Below, piece after piece: positions 6,375 through 6,487 of a stretch of DNA of 6,487 nt. The stretch comes from Ferrovaceae bacterium (GTDB lineage: Bacteria; Pseudomonadota; Gammaproteobacteria; Burkholderiales; Ferrovaceae): assembly GCA_027457225.1 (NCBI GenBank), contig DAIDTL010000068.1, positions 1 to 6,487 on the forward strand. The letters run 5' to 3'. The notes under the pieces were generated by a model that was given only the letters and a program-made list of their open reading frames with translations, made no database searches and was not told where the DNA came from. Position numbers and translations under genes: made by a program. Numbering within the stretch: position 1 is the first letter of the stretch; every line of letters starts with the position of its first letter.

Positions 6375-6487
6375 CCATACAGCGCGCACTCATCAGCGTT
6401 TCCAACAAACAGGGCGCTGTCGAACTGGCGCGTGCACTGCATGCCCTGAAAATCGAGATCCTCTCCACAGGCGGGACAGCGCTGCTG
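6371..6487 (+). CDS. purH: Bifunctional purine biosynthesis protein PurH, N-terminal 39 codons (cut off by window edge)
   Basis: PurH carries out the last two steps of IMP synthesis: formylation of AICAR and ring closure by IMP cyclohydrolase. Only the start is present, translating as MTIQRALISVSNKQG followed by AVELARALHALKIEILSTGG and TALL. The ALISVS-K-G pattern and the ILSTGGTA loop are the N-terminal signature of the cyclohydrolase (MGS-like) domain. Full-length PurH is about 520 residues, so most of the gene lies beyond the window. The ATG at 6371 overlaps the fis TGA (ATGA), and GGGGTG at 6363-6368 may serve as a weak ribosome binding site. The reading frame stays open to the last base. 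The fis-purH junction is the main hint that this is a betaproteobacterium. Confidence 0.95.
   Translation, partial: MTIQRALISVSNKQGAVELARALHALKIEILSTGGTALL

Overview
This looks like a stretch of a GC-rich proteobacterial chromosome, most likely a betaproteobacterium. The main reason is the gene order dusB-fis-purH: gammaproteobacteria share dusB-fis, and direct continuation into purH is, as far as I recall, typical of betaproteobacteria. The short Fis and an oxygen-dependent coproporphyrinogen oxidase (HemF) fit that. The lineage is an inference from gene content and was not tested with a tree.

Layout. The left part (1-2274) is read leftward. An orphan [2Fe-2S] subunit of the IorA/xanthine-dehydrogenase-small-subunit type comes first, then hemF, then the branched-chain amino acid ABC permease livH, which runs off the left edge only a few codons before its expected end. 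The gaps are 12 bp and then a one-base stop/start overlap, so the three are probably co-transcribed. The right part (2316-6487) is read rightward. It holds full-length polA (911 codons), then a perfect TATAAT box in a short gap, then dusB, fis and the first 39 codons of purH. Both junctions of dusB-fis-purH are ATGA overlaps.

The 41-bp divergent gap (2275-2315) appears to hold two face-to-face promoters that share the same AT-rich hexamer. The one facing polA is an extended -10 element whose predicted +1 falls on the A of the polA ATG, so polA mRNA may be leaderless. This and the orphan Fe-S subunit in a heme/transport operon are the two observations most worth checking.

How the genes work together. 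polA (gap filling, primer removal), dusB (tRNA dihydrouridine), fis (nucleoid and growth-rate regulator) and purH (last two steps of IMP synthesis) are growth-linked housekeeping functions. On the other strand, hemF makes protoporphyrinogen IX in heme synthesis, livH is part of an amino-acid importer, and the Fe-S protein would pass electrons for a molybdenum hydroxylase whose catalytic subunit is not in this window. I saw no mobile element, CRISPR array, RNA gene or clear rho-independent terminator, and no gene-free stretch over 300 bases. I did not find a new system here: this is largely conserved core genome.
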